NCBI GenBank assembly: GCA_009746045.1
Contig: RPFO01000448.1
Location: 3,498,049-3,562,048 of the forward strand
Origin: Mesostigma viride
Taxonomy: Eukaryota; Streptophyta; Mesostigmatophyceae; Mesostigmatales; Mesostigmataceae
DNA length: 64,000 bases
Reading direction: 5' to 3'
The notes beneath the pieces were generated by a model that ran no database searches, was not told the DNA's origin, and saw only the letters and a list, made by a program, of their open reading frames with translations. Shown one piece after another: positions 1 through 9,918 of this stretch; position 1 is the stretch's first letter, and every line of letters begins with the position of its first letter. The position numbers and the translations under genes were made by a program.

Positions 1-559
1 CATGGATGGGTGTCATGGGGTGCTGGCATGCATGGATGGGTGTAGTGGGGTGCTGGCATGCATGGATGGGTGTCATGGGGTGCTGGCATGCATGGATGGG
101 TGTAGTGGGGTGCTGGCATGCGTGGATGGGTGTCATGGGGTGCTGGCATGCATGGATGGGTGTCATGGGGCGCTGGCATGCATGGATGGGTGTCATGGGG
201 CGCTGGCATGCATGGATGGGTGTCATGGGGTGCTGGCATGCATGGATGGGTGTAGGGGTGCTGGCATGCATGGATGGGTGTCATGGGGTGCTGGCATGCA
301 TGGATGGGTGTAGTGGGGTGCTGGCATGCATGGATGGGTGTCATGGGGTGCTGGCATGCATGGATGGGTGTCATGGGGTGCTGGCATGCATGGATGGGTG
401 TCATGGGTGCTGGCATGCATGGATGGGTGTCATGGGGTGCTGGCATGCATGGATGGGTGTCATGGGGTGCTGGCATGCATGGATGGGTGTCATGGGGTGC
501 TGGCATGCATGGATGGGTGTCATGGGGTGCTGGCATGCATGGATGGGTGTAGTGGGGTG
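1..559. repeat. 30-bp minisatellite array 1
   Basis: About 18.6 tandem copies of a 30-bp G-rich unit containing TGGATGGGTGTCATGG and GCTGGCATGCA. Units differ mainly at one dinucleotide (tcat, tagt or taat) and at ggggtg/ggggcg. Two units have lost 1 to 3 bases, near 252 and 405. The array is cut by the left edge. Because 30 is a multiple of 3 and the unit has no stop, long open frames arise on both strands. I treat these as artefacts of the repeat and not as genes. Confidence 0.97.
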
Positions 560-840
560 AACCATGAAAAAAAGCACGCAACACACCACGCGTCGTACCT
601 TTTTATAGATGTTTCTTTTTTTTATTGTCGGGTGCAAGCGGCGGTGGCGGCGGTGGCGGCAAAACTGAAGCTAGTGACAACGCGCAGATGACGCCGTGAA
701 CATGTCGCGTTGTACCGTAGAAGATACGAACAAAAAACAAAACACGAAAAAAGAGAGGCGGACCGCATATGACAGGGACGAAAAAAAGTCAGACACACAG
801 CCTGTGTTATCTGGCATGCATAAATACATGTGGTGTGGTG
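560..840. repeat. 281-bp spacer, copy 1
   Basis: Non-tandem block between the two minisatellite arrays. It starts with AACCATGAAAAAAAGCACGC, passes through a (GGC/GGT)-rich stretch and an A-rich stretch, and ends with CTGGCATGCATAAATACATG, where the next minisatellite begins. The same block recurs after the second array and in pieces up to about 6640. Array plus spacer therefore forms a larger repeat unit. No coding potential recognised. Confidence 0.9.
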
Positions 841-3600
841 CTGGCATGCGTGGATGGGTGTCATGGGGTGCTGGCATGCATGGATGGGTGTAATGGGGTG
901 CTGGCATGCATGGATGGGTGTAATGGGGTGTTGGCATGCATGGATGGGTGTCATGGGGTGCTGGCATGCATGGATGGGTGTAGTGGGGTGCTGGCATGCG
1001 TGGATGGGTGTCATGGGGTGCTGGCATGCATGGATGGGTGTCATGGGGTGCTGGCATGCATGGATGGGTGTCATGGGGCGCTGGCATGCATGGATGGGTG
1101 TCATGGGGTGCTGGCATGCATGGATGGGTGTCATGGGGTGCTGGCATGCATGGATGGGTGTAGTGGGGTGCTGGCATGCATGGATGGGTGTCATGGGGCG
1201 CTGGCATGCATGGATGGGTGTAGTGGGGTGCTGGCATGCATGGATGGGTGTCATGGGGTGCTGGCATGCATGGATGGGTGTCATGGGGTGCTGGCATGCA
1301 TGGATGGGTGTAGTGGGGTGCTGGCATGCATGGATGGGTGTCATGGGGTGCTGGCATGCATGGATGGGTGTCATGGGGTGCTGGCATGCATGGATGGGTG
1401 TAATGGGGTGCTGGCATGCATGGATGGGTGTCATGGGGTGCTGGCATGCATGGATGGGTGTCATGGGGTGCTGGCATGCATGGATGGGTGTCATGGGGTG
1501 CTGGCATGCATGGATGGGTGTCATGGGGTGCTGGCATGCATGGATGGGTGTAGTGGGGTGCTGGCATGCATGGATGGGTGTCATGGGGTGCTGGCATGCA
1601 TGGATGGGTGTAGTGGGGTGCTGGCATGCATGGATGGGTGTAGTGGGGTGCTGGCATGCATGGATGGGTGTCATGGGGTGCTGGCATGCATGGATGGGTG
1701 TAGTGGGGTGCTGGCATGCATGGATGGGTGTCATGGGGTGCTGGCATGCATGGATGGGTGTCATGGGGTGCTGGCATGCATGGATGGGTGTAGTAGGGTG
1801 CTGGCATGCATGGATGGGTGTAATGGGGCGCTGGCATGCATGGATGGGTGTCATGGGGTGCTGGCATGCATGGATGGGTGTCATGGGGTGCTGGCATGCA
1901 TGGATGGGTGTAGTGGGGTGCTGGCATGCGTGGATGGGTGTCATGGGGTGCTGGCATGCATGGATGGGTGTAATGGGGCGCTGGCATGCATGGATGGGTG
2001 TAGTGGGGTGCTGGCATGCATGGATGGGTGTCATGGGGTGCTGGCATGCATGGATGGGTGTCATGGGGTGCTGGCATGCATGGATGGGTGTCATGGGGTG
2101 CTGGCATGCATGGATGGGTGTCATGGGGTGCTGGCATGCATGGATGGGTGTAATGGGGTGCTGGCATGCATGGATGGGTGTAGTGGGGTGCTGGCATGCG
2201 TGGATGGGTGTCATGGGGTGCTGGCATGCATGGATGGGTGTCATGGGGTGCTGGCATGCATGGATGGGTGTCATGGGGTGCTGGCATGCATGGATGGGTG
2301 TCATGGGGTGCTGGCATGCATGGATGGGTGTAGTGGGGTGCTGGCATGCATGGATGGGTGTAGTGGGGTGCTGGCATGCGTGGATGGGTGTCATGGGGTG
2401 CTGGCATGCATGGATGGGTGTAATGGGGCGCTGGCATGCATGGATGGGTGTAGTGGGGCGCTGGCATGCATGGATGGGTGTAGTGGGGTGCTGGCATGCA
2501 TGGATGGGTGTCATGGGGTGCTGGCATGCATGGATGGGTGTCATGGGGTGCTGGCATGCATGGATGGGTGTAGTAGGGTGCTGGCATGCATGGATGGGTG
2601 TAATGGGGCGCTGGCATGCATGGATGGGTGTCATGGGGTGCTGGCATGCATGGATGGGTGTCATGGGGTGCTGGCATGCATGGATGGGTGTCATGGGGTG
2701 CTGGCATGCATGGATGGGTGTAGTGGGGTGCTGGCATGCATGGATGGGTGTCATGGGGTGCTGGCATGCATGGATGGGTGTAGTGGGGTGCTGGCATGCA
2801 TGGATGGGTGTAGTGGGGTGCTGGCATGCATGGATGGGTGTCATGGGGTGCTGGCATGCATGGATGGGTGTAGTGGGGTGCTGGCATGCATGGATGGGTG
2901 TCATGGGGTGCTGGCATGCATGGATGGGTGTCATGGGGTGCTGGCATGCATGGATGGGTGTAGTAGGGTGCTGGCATGCATGGATGGGTGTAATGGGGCG
3001 CTGGCATGCATGGATGGGTGTCATGGGGTGCTGGCATGCATGGATGGGTGTCATGGGGTGCTGGCATGCATGGATGGGTGTAATGGGGTGCTGGCATGCA
3101 TGGATGGGTGTAATGGGGTGCTGGCATGCATGGATGGGTGTAATGGGGCGCTGGCATGCATGGATGGGTGTAATGGGGTGCTGGCATGCATGGATGGGTG
3201 TCATGGGGTGCTGGCATGCATGGATGGGTGTCATGGGGTGCTGGCATGCATGGATGGGTGTCATGGGGTGCTGGCATGCATGGATGGGTGTCATGGGGTG
3301 CTGGCATGCATGGATGGGTGTAATGGGGTGCTGGCATGCATGGATGGGTGTAGTGGGGTGCTGGCATGCGTGGATGGGTGTCATGGGGTGCTGGCATGCA
3401 TGGATGGGTGTCATGGGGTGCTGGCATGCATGGATGGGTGTCATGGGGTGCTGGCATGCATGGATGGGTGTCATGGGGTGCTGGCATGCATGGATGGATG
3501 TCATGGGGTGCTGGCATGCATGGATGGGTGTCATGGGGTGCTGGCATGCGTGGATGGGTGTCATGGGGTGCTGGCATGCATGGATGGGTGTAGTGGGGTG
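841..3600. repeat. 30-bp minisatellite array 2
   Basis: The array is 2760 bp, which is exactly 92 copies of the 30-bp unit with no indel. Variant units are not random: the 12-unit string from 1531 to 1890, including the rare pair tagtagggtg/taatggggcg, is repeated at 2701-3060. That indicates block duplication within the array. Open frames of more than 900 codons on both strands follow from the stop-free, codon-length unit and are not called as genes. Confidence 0.97.
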
Positions 3601-3984
3601 AACCATGAAAAAAAGCACGCAACACACCACGCGTCGTACCTTTTTATAGATGTTTCTTTTTTTTTATGGGGCCGGCCGGGGGCGGCGGTGGCGGCAAAAC
3701 TGAAGCTAGTGACACCGCGCAGATGACGCCGTGAACATGTCGCGTTGTACCGTAGAAGATACGAACAAAAAACAAAACACGAAAAAAGAGAGGCGGACCG
3801 CATATGACAGGGACAAAAAAAAGTCAGACACACAGCCTGTGATATCTGGCATGCATAAATACATGTGGTGTGGTGCCGGCATGCATAAATACATGTGCCA
3901 GCAAACCTGAGCTGCAAGGGAGCGAGAAAACCAAGAAAAAAAGCACGCAACACACCACGCGTCGTACCTTTTATAGATCGATGT
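3601..3984. repeat. Spacer copy 2 plus truncated copy 3
   Basis: 3601 to about 3875 matches the spacer at 560-840, with a shorter GC segment (GGCCGGCCGGGGGCGGCGG). It then runs through CCGGCATGCATAAATACATGTGCCAGC into a new start of the block at 3926, which is cut at about 3984 where the 128-bp module begins. No gene seen. Confidence 0.85.
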
Positions 3985-4112
3985 TTCATGTCCCACGTAG
4001 CTCCCACAAAAACCAGCATCTTCATTAAAACAATAAGTGGAAGCATACATGTGACACTAATTGACATGCCCGGAGGCACGCCGTTCAAGGCCCTTCATGA
4101 AGTACGTTGCCC
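3985..4112. repeat. 128-bp duplicated module X, copy 1
   Basis: Begins TTCATGTCCCACGTAGCTCC and ends at GTACGTTGCCC. It recurs without visible change at 4564-4691. The first copy follows a truncated spacer and the second follows module Y directly, so the modules have been shuffled. No coding call. Confidence 0.9.
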
Positions 4113-4145
4113 TAGAGGCAACCAAGACAAGGGTGGGTGGGTGGG

Positions 4146-4566
4146 GAGCAAAGAAAGAGGCCGACAAAACCAGCCAGAGCGGCTTTTAGTCGCAAAACCT
4201 CCCTTATCCCTAGCTAACTGACGTCATTAAACCCTTATGTTTAGTGGATGCTAGTAAGACGCTAACCGTACAGACCGGGGTAGAATATCCCGAATCTGCA
4301 CGGCTAGTATTAAATAATGCGTAGGTTGTTCTTTTCAGGGGCACTGCACCTCACGCCCCGTTCCGCCCGGGTATAATCAACCCAAGCGCGGAACGCACAT
4401 TTTATTTAATTCATTTTTCAACCATGCACTATATTGCATCTACTAATCACAAAAGCTCTAGCCAAACAGCTACGAGTAAACACTGCGACCTATAAGCCGC
4501 TCATCCAGCGGCCTCTTGTTCCCGCATTCACGTATAGAAGAAACTCCGTTCAAAGAACCCCGATTC
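4146..4566. repeat. 421-bp duplicated module Y, copy 1
   Basis: Starts GAGCAAAGAAAGAGGCCGAC and ends CAAAGAACCCCGATTC. A near-identical copy is at 5527-5948, where the only difference I noticed is one extra G in a G run. It has no open frame of note and I do not recognise an RNA family in it. It shares its last three bases with module X copy 2. Confidence 0.9.
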
Positions 4567-4691
4567 ATGTCCCACGTAGCTCCCACAAAAACCAGCATCT
4601 TCATTAAAACAATAAGTGGAAGCATACATGTGACACTAATTGACATGCCCGGAGGCACGCCGTTCAAGGCCCTTCATGAAGTACGTTGCCC
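4564..4691. repeat. 128-bp duplicated module X, copy 2
   Basis: Second copy of the block at 3985-4112. Here it directly abuts the right end of module Y. Confidence 0.9.
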
Positions 4692-5526
4692 AATCACCCC
4701 CGCCCTGGCTTTCCCTTGAAGCCGCACTCCACCTTGCTCGTTGTCACAAGTGACCGCCCTGCCGCAAAACGGGAGCCCCCCACATCGGGAGGCGTGTGCC
4801 CGGCGGCTGTGGATGCATGGCCAGGCCCAAAAAGGCCCAGCGCATTTGCACTGCGATTGCGCACGGCCAGCCTATCATGACCCCTCTCGGGGCCCCGAGT
4901 CGGTACCGCTATGGCCGTCTCCCCATAGACCCGGGGTGCTTCGAGAAAAAACGTGGACCTAGCCCAGGCCCCGCCAGCCCGGATGCCCGAGGCCACAGCC
5001 CCAGGCACCTGGCTGAACGAGAGTCCGTTCAGCCAAGACCGCATTCCCCCCCGAGGTTTCTATGCGTGGGGAAAAAATTTCTAGCTTAGACGCTTTTCCC
5101 ATCGCCGTCCCCAGCCCCAACCACCCCCCCTCGGCGGAAGGCAATTGCAAAGTTTGCTGGCCAGCAGCAATTTCCGAAGAAAAAGCCGCAGGCCGCGGAC
5201 CGAGACACGGGTCGCCAGTGCCAGCCATCCGGCTCCAACCCGGGGTGCAAGCATCCCCAGGTACGGAGCACCAGCTCGCGCACTGGGCCGACCAAGCGAC
5301 AGTTGAGCACCTGTCACGGCATCCGGCCCACCAAAGACCCCAAGCTGGGGAAAAGGTGCGGACCGGAGGTAATCTTTTTCTTTTCTTTTAGTTAACCGGG
5401 CGAGGAACTACGCCTGGCCGGTTAACAACTGGAAGTCTCACCACTGGCCAAGTGGCCAGTGCAACCAGTGCTTTTGGGATTTTGCTCCGCAGCACCCATA
5501 GCTGCGGCTGCCGCCGCAACGACAAC
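4692..5526. other. Unique spacer between modules, no gene seen
   Basis: 835 bp of GC-rich single-copy sequence between module X copy 2 and module Y copy 2. Open frames up to about 115 codons overlap on both strands without domain character. I see no feature I can support. Confidence 0.6.
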
Positions 5527-5948
5527 GAGCAAAGAAAGAGGCCGACAAAACCAGCCAGAGCGGCTTTTAGTCGCAAAACCTCCCTTATCCCTAGCTAACT
5601 GACGTCATTAAACCCTTATGTTTAGTGGATGCTAGTAAGACGCTAACCGTACAGACCGGGGGTAGAATATCCCGAATCTGCACGGCTAGTATTAAATAAT
5701 GCGTAGGTTGTTCTTTTCAGGGGCACTGCACCTCACGCCCCGTTCCGCCCGGGTATAATCAACCCAAGCGCGGAACGCACATTTTATTTAATTCATTTTT
5801 CAACCATGCACTATATTGCATCTACTAATCACAAAAGCTCTAGCCAAACAGCTACGAGTAAACACTGCGACCTATAAGCCGCTCATCCAGCGGCCTCTTG
5901 TTCCCGCATTCACGTATAGAAGAAACTCCGTTCAAAGAACCCCGATTC
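5527..5948. repeat. 421-bp duplicated module Y, copy 2
   Basis: Near-identical to 4146-4566. It is followed immediately by the internal GC-rich part of the spacer block, not by module X, so the right junction differs between the two copies. Confidence 0.9.
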
Positions 5949-6640
5949 TTTTTTTTAATGGGGGCGGCCGGGGGCGGCGGTGGCGGCAAAAATGAAGCTA
6001 GTGACACCGCGCAGATGACGCCGTGAACATGTCGCGTTGTACCGTAGAAGATACGAACAAAAAACAAAACACGAAAAAAGAGAGGCGGACCGCATGTGAC
6101 AGGGAAGAAAAAAAGTCAGACACACAGCCTGTGTTATCTGGCATGCATAAATACATGTGGTGTGGTGCCGGCATGCAAAAATACATGTGCCAGCAAACCT
6201 GAGCTGCAAGGGAGCGAGAAAACCAAGAAAAAAAGCACGCAACACACCACGCGTCGTACCTTTTATAGATAGATGTTTCTTTTTTTTAATGGGGCCGGCC
6301 GGGGGCGGCGGTGGCGGCAAAAATGAAGCTAGTGACACCGCGCAGATGACGCCGTGAACATGTCGCGTTGTACCGTAGAAGATACGAACAAAAAACAAAA
6401 CACGAAAAAAGAGAGGCGGACCGCATATGACAGGGAAGAAAAAAAGTCAGACACACAGCCTGTGTTATCTGGCATGCATAAATACATGTGCCAGCAAACC
6501 TGAGCTGCAAGGGAGCGAGAAAACCAAGAAAAAAAGCACGCAACACACCACGCGTCGTACCTTTTTATAGATGTTTCTTATTTTTTATCCTTGTCCTTCG
6601 GGGGCAGCGGTGGCGGCAAAAAGAAAACTGATAGCAAACG
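5949..6640. repeat. Spacer copies 4 to 6
   Basis: Three further partial or full copies of the 281-bp spacer lie in a row: about 5949-6219 (missing its start), 6220-6520 (nearly complete) and 6521 to about 6640 (start only). Between them the minisatellite is reduced to one or two CTGGCATGCATAAATACATG remnants followed by CCAGCAAACCTGAGCTGC. This looks like spacer without an expanded minisatellite. Confidence 0.85.
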
Positions 6641-7031
6641 AGAACCCTGCAACCAAACGAGAACCACCAAAAAAACCCATTCATTTCCCCGTCAGCGACC
6701 GGCACCACGACACCAAAAAAGCGACAAAATTATCTGGCCGATTACGCCAATCATAAAACCACTATCTGTCAAAAGCATCCATGTACATCCACCGCCATTG
6801 CTCACCTCTTTCTTAACCGTGTGTGTCGACAATGGCGTTGCTCAGTTGAATATGGCTGTCGGGTTGCTAATATCGTTGTCACTTTCGGCCGATGTCGCGA
6901 ATACCCGCCGTTGATGCTCGGGTGCAAGGTGCATCCACGGTGTCGGTCTTCCAGGGAGGCTGGAAAGCGCCAACGCAGCACCTGCAAATTCAAATTCCCT
7001 GGTGCTGGTATGCCGACGCGCAAATGGAATG

Positions 7032-7056
7032 GCGCGGCGCCTAAAAGGCGCCGCGC
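7032..7056. other. GC hairpin 1
   Basis: Perfect 10-bp stem GCGCGGCGCC / GGCGCCGCGC around the loop TAAAA. It is paired with an identical stem at 7089-7113. Confidence 0.8.
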
Positions 7057-7088
7057 GCGGGAAAAAAATTGACGCGCCAAACGATATG

Positions 7089-7113
7089 GCGCGGCGCCGG
7101 GACGGCGCCGCGC
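7089..7113. other. GC hairpin 2
   Basis: Same 10-bp stem as the hairpin at 7032-7056, with loop GGGAC. The loops differ while the stems match exactly. Surrounding sequence to about 7230 is also rich in GGCGCC-type inverted repeats. Confidence 0.8.
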
Positions 7114-7336
7114 TGAAAAATACTTGCAGTCGCAACTGTGACGTGGCGCTGCAGACCACACGGTAGGGAATTCGCAGCGCCATATATGGCGCCACGCCGA
7201 CTCCTGACGCCGTGTGGCGCCACATGGACGCGGCGCTGCACACAGCTCGAGCCCATTTTTTCACATTCCTGCTACCTGATTGGACGCCTGGCGGAGGAAG
7301 CTTTTCACGGCGCGACGCCGAGGGGCTTCAAAAACG

Positions 7337-7514
7337 TATATAAGCAGGCAAAATTTCTCCGAAATTTAATGAACGAGCGCGACGCGGAGACCATGCTAGT
7401 GTGCGGAACTGGTGAACCACACCGGTACGGGACAGATTCTTGGCTGATCCTCGTAGTACCTCGTGAACACGTCTAGTAGGCCCGGGTTCAACTCCCGTCG
7501 TAACATTTTTTTTT
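7337..7514 (+). ncRNA. Possible Pol III-type unit (TATA, B-box-like, T run)
   Basis: TATATAAG lies at 7337-7344, a tRNA B-box-like GGTTCAACTCC at 7485-7495 and a run of nine T at 7506-7514. The order and spacing fit a Pol III transcript of roughly 140 nt or a tRNA-derived SINE. I cannot fold a tRNA cloverleaf: the acceptor ends do not pair and no clear A box is seen. Treat it as a weak call. Confidence 0.25.
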
Positions 7515-8009
7515 GGGTTGGTGTGGCAAGCCTATAAAGCAATCCGCAAACCACTACACGGCTGGTAAGATTTAATATAATAAGCAACCTAATAGCTATA
7601 TCAAAAATGTTTATGGGCATGGAAATTTTTAATATGTTGATATTAGACTGCAATGAAACGAATATGCAACCTGCCCCCCTATGTTTAATACAATTATTAT
7701 TATTATTTGTGGCATGAATATAATAATTGTGTGAAATACAATGCTATGTGCAATATATTGCTGGTATGCCATGCAATTGTAACCAACAGGTGCAAGACCA
7801 AAAGGCGTCTTCAGGGCCCACCTGCTGCGAACAAGAGCTATGGCGGCAAGAGGTGCGTGCAGGGTTACGGATTTACGGGGTTGTTGACCACCAAATTTGT
7901 TGTTACGTGTGTTATGGAAACATTTCAGTCGAATTTCTGGGTTCCAACGGTCGTTAAGGTTATAAAAAGTGCGTTGGGATTCGGAAATTCACATCCTGGC
8001 GTGTAAAAA
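7515..8009. other. AT-rich stretch, no confident gene
   Basis: About 7515-7760 is AT-rich and then becomes mixed. A short plus-strand frame (7727-7957) is cysteine-rich, with CC and ICCYVC clusters. It ends at a decayed copy of the palindrome (CCAACGGTCGTTAAG) and could be an upstream exon of the gene at 8630. I cannot support this with splice signals. Confidence 0.3.
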
Positions 8010-8563
8010 ATGCAGGTGTTGGCGAGTTTTCGGCCCGCTTTCAGGGGTCCAACGGCCGTTGGGTGTCTAAAATGCATGCGTTAGCGTGTTTCCGGCCCGC
8101 TTTCAGGGGCCCAACGGCCGTTGGACGTCGAAAATGCATGTGTTGGCGTGTTTTCGGCCCGCTTTCAGGGGTCCAACGGCCGTTGGGTGTCGAAAATGCA
8201 TGTAAAGGGCGTGTTTCAGGCCCACTTTCAGGGGTCCAACGGCCGTTGGGTGTAGAAAATGCATGTGTTGGCGTGTTTTTGGCCCGCTTTCAGGGGTCCA
8301 ACGGCCGTTGGGTGTCGAAAATGCATGTGTTGGCGTGTTTCAGGCCCACTTTCAGGGGTCCAACGGCCGTTGGGTGTCGAAAATGCATGTGTTGGCGTGT
8401 TTTCGGCCCGCTTTCAGGGGTCCAACGGCCGTTGGGTGTCGAAAATGCATGTGTTGGCGTGTTTCCGGCCCGCTTTCAGGGGTCCAACGGCCGTTGGGTG
8501 TCGAAAATGCATGTGTTGGCGTGTTTCAGGCGTACTTTCAGGGGTCCAACGGCCGTTGGGACC
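8010..8563. repeat. 62-bp tandem array carrying a 14-bp palindrome
   Basis: Nine units of 62 bp (one is 63), built around GGCCCGCTTTCAGGGGTCC, the perfect palindrome CCAACGGCCGTTGG, then TGTCGAAAATGCATGTGTTGG. Palindromes start at 8049, 8111, 8173, 8236, 8298, 8360, 8422, 8484 and 8546. The array ends about 70 bp before the first ATG of the DDE-like gene, whose introns and 3' flank hold the same palindrome. It may be a promoter-proximal or transposase-binding array. Confidence 0.9.
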
Positions 8564-8629
8564 TACAAATTGGGTAATTGTTGGAAAGCAATAATTTGAT
8601 AAAAAGTCAAAACTTCGTCTGGATTCTGT

Positions 8630-9795
8630 ATGCGCGCGGATGCAGGTGAAGCGCACAACAAAGACCTAAGTCTCAAGTACGTCGAGATCAAGGGCAACCA
8701 ACTTGCCCTCGACATGGCCAGCGCAATGGAATACTTGCTGAAGGACAACAATCACAAGACTGAAAACACGAAAACTGCAGTAGGCTTGAGGGCGCTTGAG
8801 CGGCTGCCAGGTGCGGTTGTGAAGGTTATGGGGAAACAGTACCGCCCTGCGCTGAAAAGAAAGGCGTCGGAGTCCTTCGCTCAGGAGGTTGTCGCTAATA
8901 TCGTGCAAGGTTTCCAGGAATTGGGCAAGTCGGATGAGCACAGGAACGCGAAGTGCGCTGTGCTGTCAATGTGCTTGGGAAAGGACGGCATGAACAATCA
9001 AGGGCATTGCACTCTCGCGCGGCTGCTTCACGTCACGCCCAAGGATATCCAGACCGCAAGGGGAATGAGGATGGGGGGCGACCTTCCCGCCCTGAAGGCG
9101 CCCCCTCGTGCTTTACGGTCGGACAAGTTTCCGGAGGAGGTCAAAGACATCGTCGGGAGTTACTGGTTGTCAGACCTAAACACGAGGGCGTCTCCCAACC
9201 ATAAGGACGTGGTCAATGAGTTCGAAAGGAAGGGAAACGCCAGGATCCTCATTTCCTCCCAGGGCGGAAGGTACTATTTGGACTCGCTTGAAACGATTTA
9301 CAAGCGGTTCTGTTCTGACGCGTCGCCGTACAAGGGAGGTATCGTGACGACTGCGGACGGGACAAGGTACAAGGTGGGGTACACGAAGTTCGTGGAGTTC
9401 ATGCCCAAGTGCGTAAAGGGCGTGTGGAAGGACCGGGACTTGTGCGCATGCGAAAAGCACGTCGTCTTCGAGTCTCTGCTCTCTGCCTTCGCCAAAGGCG
9501 TCAAGGAGTTGAAGAGCACGCTGGAGATCGAGGAGAGGGAGGGTATCCCTTCCGTGCCTGACAATGCCCATGATTTCGTTCGACGTTTCACCTGCCACAG
9601 GGCTGAGAGGGGGGAGGGGGGCAAGGAGGGGGGAGGACGGGCGGCCCGTTCGTTAACGTCCCAATGAACTGCTTGGAAGGGACGTGCAACGAGTGTGGGA
9701 TTTCCGAGTTCATCGTGACGGACCAGATGAAGGGGTGGACAAAGAAGTACACGTGGTTCGACTTCATAAAGGAGGGCACAGCGCCCCGTGGGACG
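8630..9795 (+). CDS. DDE-like transposase-type gene, exon 1
   Basis: First recognisable exon of a four-exon gene. The N-terminal part is helical and basic. Near codons 230-290 there is a segment with phenylalanine, W-K-D and C-A-C-E-K-H that resembles the zinc-type C-x-C-x2-H segment of a large family of uncharacterised eukaryotic proteins, probably transposon-derived; this is recalled, not searched. A cysteine group C-x4-C-x2-C (NCLEGTCNECG) follows near 9667. The reading frame breaks inside the G runs at 9609-9633: the frame from 8630 stops at 9665, while the downstream frame continues to a GTAAGC donor at 9796 in phase 0. The start is uncertain: the ATG at 8630 is the first in frame, but GATGCAG at 8639-8645 could instead be a 3' splice site of an earlier intron. 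Confidence 0.6.
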
Positions 9796-9803
9796 GTAAG
9801 CAT

Positions 9804-9918
9804 GTATATTTGCATCGTTGAATATATATATGTAGACTTTCATACTTCCAACGGCCGTTGGCGTTGGGAAATTCCCAGCTGCTGACTTCCATTCTTCGGT
9901 CAATCCATGGTGCGCGGG
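9804..9918. repeat. 115-bp direct repeat, left copy
   Basis: Intron 1 sequence from GTATATTTGCATCG to GGTGCGCGGG, containing the palindrome CCAACGGCCGTTGG at 9848-9861. It is repeated exactly at 12060-12174. Together the two copies bracket a 2141-bp insertion. It is far too long for a normal target-site duplication. Confidence 0.92.

Noticed and set aside
622-3630. Open frames of about 1000 codons on both strands over the minisatellite
   Set aside because: The 30-bp unit is a codon multiple without stops. The protein is a pure 10-residue repeat in every frame.
7425-7505. tRNA gene
   Set aside because: A B-box-like sequence is present, but acceptor and D arms cannot be paired.
8010-8563. CRISPR-like array
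   Set aside because: The units are contiguous tandem repeats with no unique spacers, and the DNA is eukaryotic.
8063-8599. Open frame over the 62-bp array
   Set aside because: A repeat-derived frame. It encodes only a periodic peptide, and the palindrome drives the sequence.
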